DNA of 7,204 nucleotides, taken from NCBI GenBank assembly GCA_017522515.1, contig JAFWZH010000061.1:1-7204 (forward strand), read 5' to 3'. The notes under the pieces are model-generated. The model was given only the letters and a program-made list of their open reading frames with translations. It searched no databases and had not been told where the DNA came from. A program made the position numbers and the translations under genes. Position 1 is the stretch's first letter; each line of letters opens with the position of its first letter. Positions 5,502-7,204 of the stretch are shown one piece after another. This stretch comes from Clostridia bacterium. GTDB lineage: Bacteria; Bacillota_A; Clostridia; UBA1212; UBA1255.

Positions 5502-7034
5502 TTATAATTTTAATTCACCTAAAATATAATCACTTAATTCTTGTGACGGTGTAATTTTAACAGAAATATGTCCGTCACGGTCAATTTGCTCCATGCGTTC
5601 GGATCGCAGACGTTCCTGCTGCAGCTCGGCAACTATTTCGTCAAAATATTTTATTACCGTATTTCTATCTACCCCAACAGCTCTTGCTATTGCTGCCTTT
5701 TTTGTTATACCCGGATTTTCTCTCATATACTCCATTATAACATTCTTTTTGCTTTTTCTGCCGTTCCCGGCTCTCCAATTCTTGTTACCATTTATTTCAT
5801 CACGCACAAAATTCATCAGCTTAACGTGTTCAGCCTGTTTTCTCCCATTTCTTTTGTTTTTTTCAATCTGCAGACCGGATAATTTTGCAATATCATCTCT
5901 GGGAAATGTTACATAATCCTCGTTGTACATTTCCAAAGCACATTTAATATCATCTTCCGTAAATCGGTTTATATCTTCTATGCTCATATCGTCATAAATT
6001 TCTAAAAGAGAATAAGCATCCCTCATCAACTCGCCCTCTTCGATACAACACTTTTTTGCATATATAGCCAATGTCATTATACCATAAAATCTATGACCTA
6101 CCTTTATTTCAGTTTTAATTCGATTAAGCCACCAATCGTATAAATCCCTTTTTATAGTCCATCTGCCCCGGCGCTCTTTTCTTACTATCCGCTTTTCATA
6201 CCAATCAGGATATTTTTCTTTTGCCTCCTCTATTGATAACCGGCTTTTCATCATAATACTTTTTACGTGCTGCTGTTCTCCGTTTGAATCAGGAATAAAA
6301 GTTAAAAGCTCATCTAAAGAAATTCTATCTCCAACCGAATAAGCAACAACAGGGAAATTTTCTCCAAGTTTGGTACACGTTCCAATAACTCTAAAGCCCT
6401 GCATTATTCCCTGCATTTGCGGTTCTTTAATCGTAGAAGTGAATCTATTCCAAATCTGCCGAGTTAAAGCATATTTCAACTCTTTCATATACAACTGATT
6501 TTGAGGATACATAGGAACAGGCTCATCAAGAACATAATATAAATGCAATCCGGTGCCACTATTTACGACAAAAGTAGCCTTTGGCAAAATATCTTTATCC
6601 ATCTGATGAAGCACGTCCCGGAGCTGCGGCATATCCACACCGTCAAGGTCAAACACCAAAGCATACAAATACCGAGCGTTTTTAGCATTTCTCTGTTTAC
6701 CATAATATGAAATTGGGGACATAATAGTAAATTCAGCCTTATTAAGCTCATTCAATTCTTCAAGATTATCAGTAATCGTATATCTCTTACCCTTACCATT
6801 CCTTTTAAGCTCAACTGCAATACCATTTTCTTTATACCTTTTTTCAATAGTTACAGCAATAGCATTAGGTTTATTATCTTCATAATGTCCTTTTCGCTCA
6901 AACGCTCCTTCAGGAAATATGTATCTATAAAAATCATACGGCTCAATCTGCTCATAAAACTGATTAAGCAGCGCATTTTTATTTATATATAAAAATCTTT
7001 GTTGTTTTAACAATTCAGACCTATCAGACAGCAT
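5502..7034 (-). CDS. Replication protein with AEP-type primase motifs and C-terminal HTH (510 aa)
   Basis: This is the likely initiator and primase of the element. Residues about 100-250 carry the archaeo-eukaryotic primase set: the metal-binding FDLDGVD (128-134; Asp129, Asp131), SGTGLHLYYVLDEP with His164 (159-172), and FRVIGTCTKLG (214-224; Arg215), the RxxGTxxK box common in plasmid and phage primase-like Reps. A basic linker follows (about 280-300). Residues about 431-470 form an HTH (GITKKAAIARAVGVDRNTV) that could recognise origin sequence or regulate. No Walker A/B helicase motif is present, so the host helicase must be recruited. ATG 7034 has GGAGG (rc of 7042-7046) seven bases upstream. 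The first 100 residues are unrecognised. It leads an operon with the 84-aa and Par-like genes; no consensus promoter is visible upstream within the window. Confidence 0.85.
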   Translation of the reverse strand: MLSDRSELLKQQRFLYINKNALLNQFYEQIEPYDFYRYIFPEGAFERKGHYEDNKPNAIAVTIEKRYKENGIAVELKRNGKGKRYTITDNLEELNELNKAEFTIMSPISYYGKQRNAKNARYLYALVFDLDGVDMPQLRDVLHQMDKDILPKATFVVNSGTGLHLYYVLDEPVPMYPQNQLYMKELKYALTRQIWNRFTSTIKEPQMQGIMQGFRVIGTCTKLGENFPVVAYSVGDRISLDELLTFIPDSNGEQQHVKSIMMKSRLSIEEAKEKYPDWYEKRIVRKERRGRWTIKRDLYDWWLNRIKTEIKVGHRFYGIMTLAIYAKKCCIEEGELMRDAYSLLEIYDDMSIEDINRFTEDDIKCALEMYNEDYVTFPRDDIAKLSGLQIEKNKRNGRKQAEHVKLMNFVRDEINGNKNWRAGNGRKSKKNVIMEYMRENPGITKKAAIARAVGVDRNTVIKYFDEIVAELQQERLRSERMEQIDRDGHISVKITPSQELSDYILGELKL

Positions 7035-7055
7035 AAAAACACCTCCAAACGATAA

Positions 7056-7130
7056 AGGGGGAAAAGGGAGAGCAAAAAAGCGGTCGCTTACGCTCCCTTA
7101 AAGAAAAAGTCACCTCTCCCTTTTCCCCCT
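7056..7130. repeat. 17-bp perfect purine/pyrimidine inverted repeat upstream of rep
   Basis: AGGGGGAAAAGGGAGAG (7056-7072) and its exact reverse complement (7114-7130) flank 41 bases. The loop holds AAGCGGTCGCTT, a nearly palindromic 12-mer, and one TTACGC repeat. In rep mRNA this would be a long leader hairpin ending 10 bases before the Shine-Dalgarno. It could control copy number through rep expression or be part of the origin. Confidence 0.75.
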
Positions 7131-7202
7131 CGCTCCACCTATGGAAAGCGTGGAAAACTCCGTTGGAGTTTACGCACCCTTACCACAGGTTACGCTCACC
7201 CC
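7088..7202. repeat. TTACGC direct repeats, candidate iterons
   Basis: TTACGCTCCCTTA (7088-7100), TTACGCACCCTTA (7170-7182) and TTACGCTCACCCC (7190-7202) share a core in the same orientation. They sit upstream of rep, where initiator binding sites are often found. The array may continue past the right edge. Confidence 0.6.
7148..7175. repeat. Inverted repeat GCGT-AAACTCC-GTT-GGAGTTT-ACGC
   Basis: Seven perfect pairs (7155-7161 with 7165-7171) around GTT are extended by four more (7148-7151 with 7172-7175) with three unpaired bases on one side. It overlaps one TTACGC repeat. A hairpin like this can mark an origin, nick site or operator; no relaxase or rolling-circle Rep is present here to favour nicking. 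Confidence 0.6.
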
Positions 7203-7204
7203 CA

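Larger units (their letters stand above)
7035..7204. other. Candidate replication origin / rep control region
   Basis: This non-coding block combines a long inverted repeat, a compact hairpin and three direct repeats directly upstream of the replication gene, and continues beyond the window. It is unusually G/C-run-rich compared with its AT-rich surroundings. Origin function is inferred from location and structure. The competing candidate is the site array at 4971-5133. Confidence 0.5.

Noticed and set aside
5568..5916. Plus-strand ORFs of 104 and 107 aa inside rep
   Set aside because: They overlap each other in different frames and lie antisense to well-supported rep coding sequence.
1..7204. 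CRISPR array, tRNA, rRNA, insertion sequence, reverse transcriptase or toxin-antitoxin pair
   Set aside because: No regularly spaced repeats, cloverleaf, transposase, RT motif or recognisable toxin was seen on either strand.

Overview
The window is AT-rich and every supportable gene lies on the minus strand with strong Shine-Dalgarno sites, perfect or near-perfect sigma-A-type promoters and U-tract hairpin terminators. This suggests a low-GC Gram-positive host, most likely a member of the Clostridia. The stalk-domain secreted protein and the tyrosine integrase subfamily point the same way. The gene set is that of a small integrating plasmid or other integrative mobile element rather than ordinary chromosome. 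No relaxase, capsid, packaging, resistance or restriction gene is visible.

Layout, read in the direction of transcription (right to left). (1) 7035-7204 is a non-coding block upstream of rep, with a perfect 17-bp inverted repeat, a second small hairpin and three TTACGC-type direct repeats; it is a candidate origin or copy-control region. (2) 7034-4677 is a tightly packed backbone operon. It holds a replication protein with archaeo-eukaryotic-primase-type motifs and a C-terminal helix-turn-helix (510 aa), a small unknown protein (84 aa), and a Par-like HTH plus coiled-coil protein (179 aa). The coding sequence of the last carries twelve GTMAAC hexamers in about 165 bp. (3) 4654-1962 is a separately promoted cargo unit: a consensus-like promoter, a 26-codon ORF not previously listed, a hairpin with a U tract, a 346-aa beta-rich unknown protein, and a secreted 443-aa protein with two stalk (copper amine oxidase N-terminal-like) domains. 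It ends in tandem terminators. (4) 1996-1248 is a non-coding stretch with four consecutive inverted repeats, a perfect TTGACA-17-TATAAT promoter and a roughly 490-nt untranslated leader containing repeated motifs. (5) 1247-219 is a complete tyrosine recombinase, followed 12 bp later by the start of a small coiled-coil protein that runs off the left edge.

The simplest reading is an element that primes and initiates its own replication (rep), segregates or regulates itself through the Par-like protein and its internal site array, and can integrate or resolve through the integrase. It also carries a surface or secreted cargo of unknown purpose. The most distinctive features are DNA-level: the site array embedded in a coding sequence, the long integrase leader, and the leader ORF plus hairpin ahead of the cargo genes. 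All functional links between them are inferences from position and motif.
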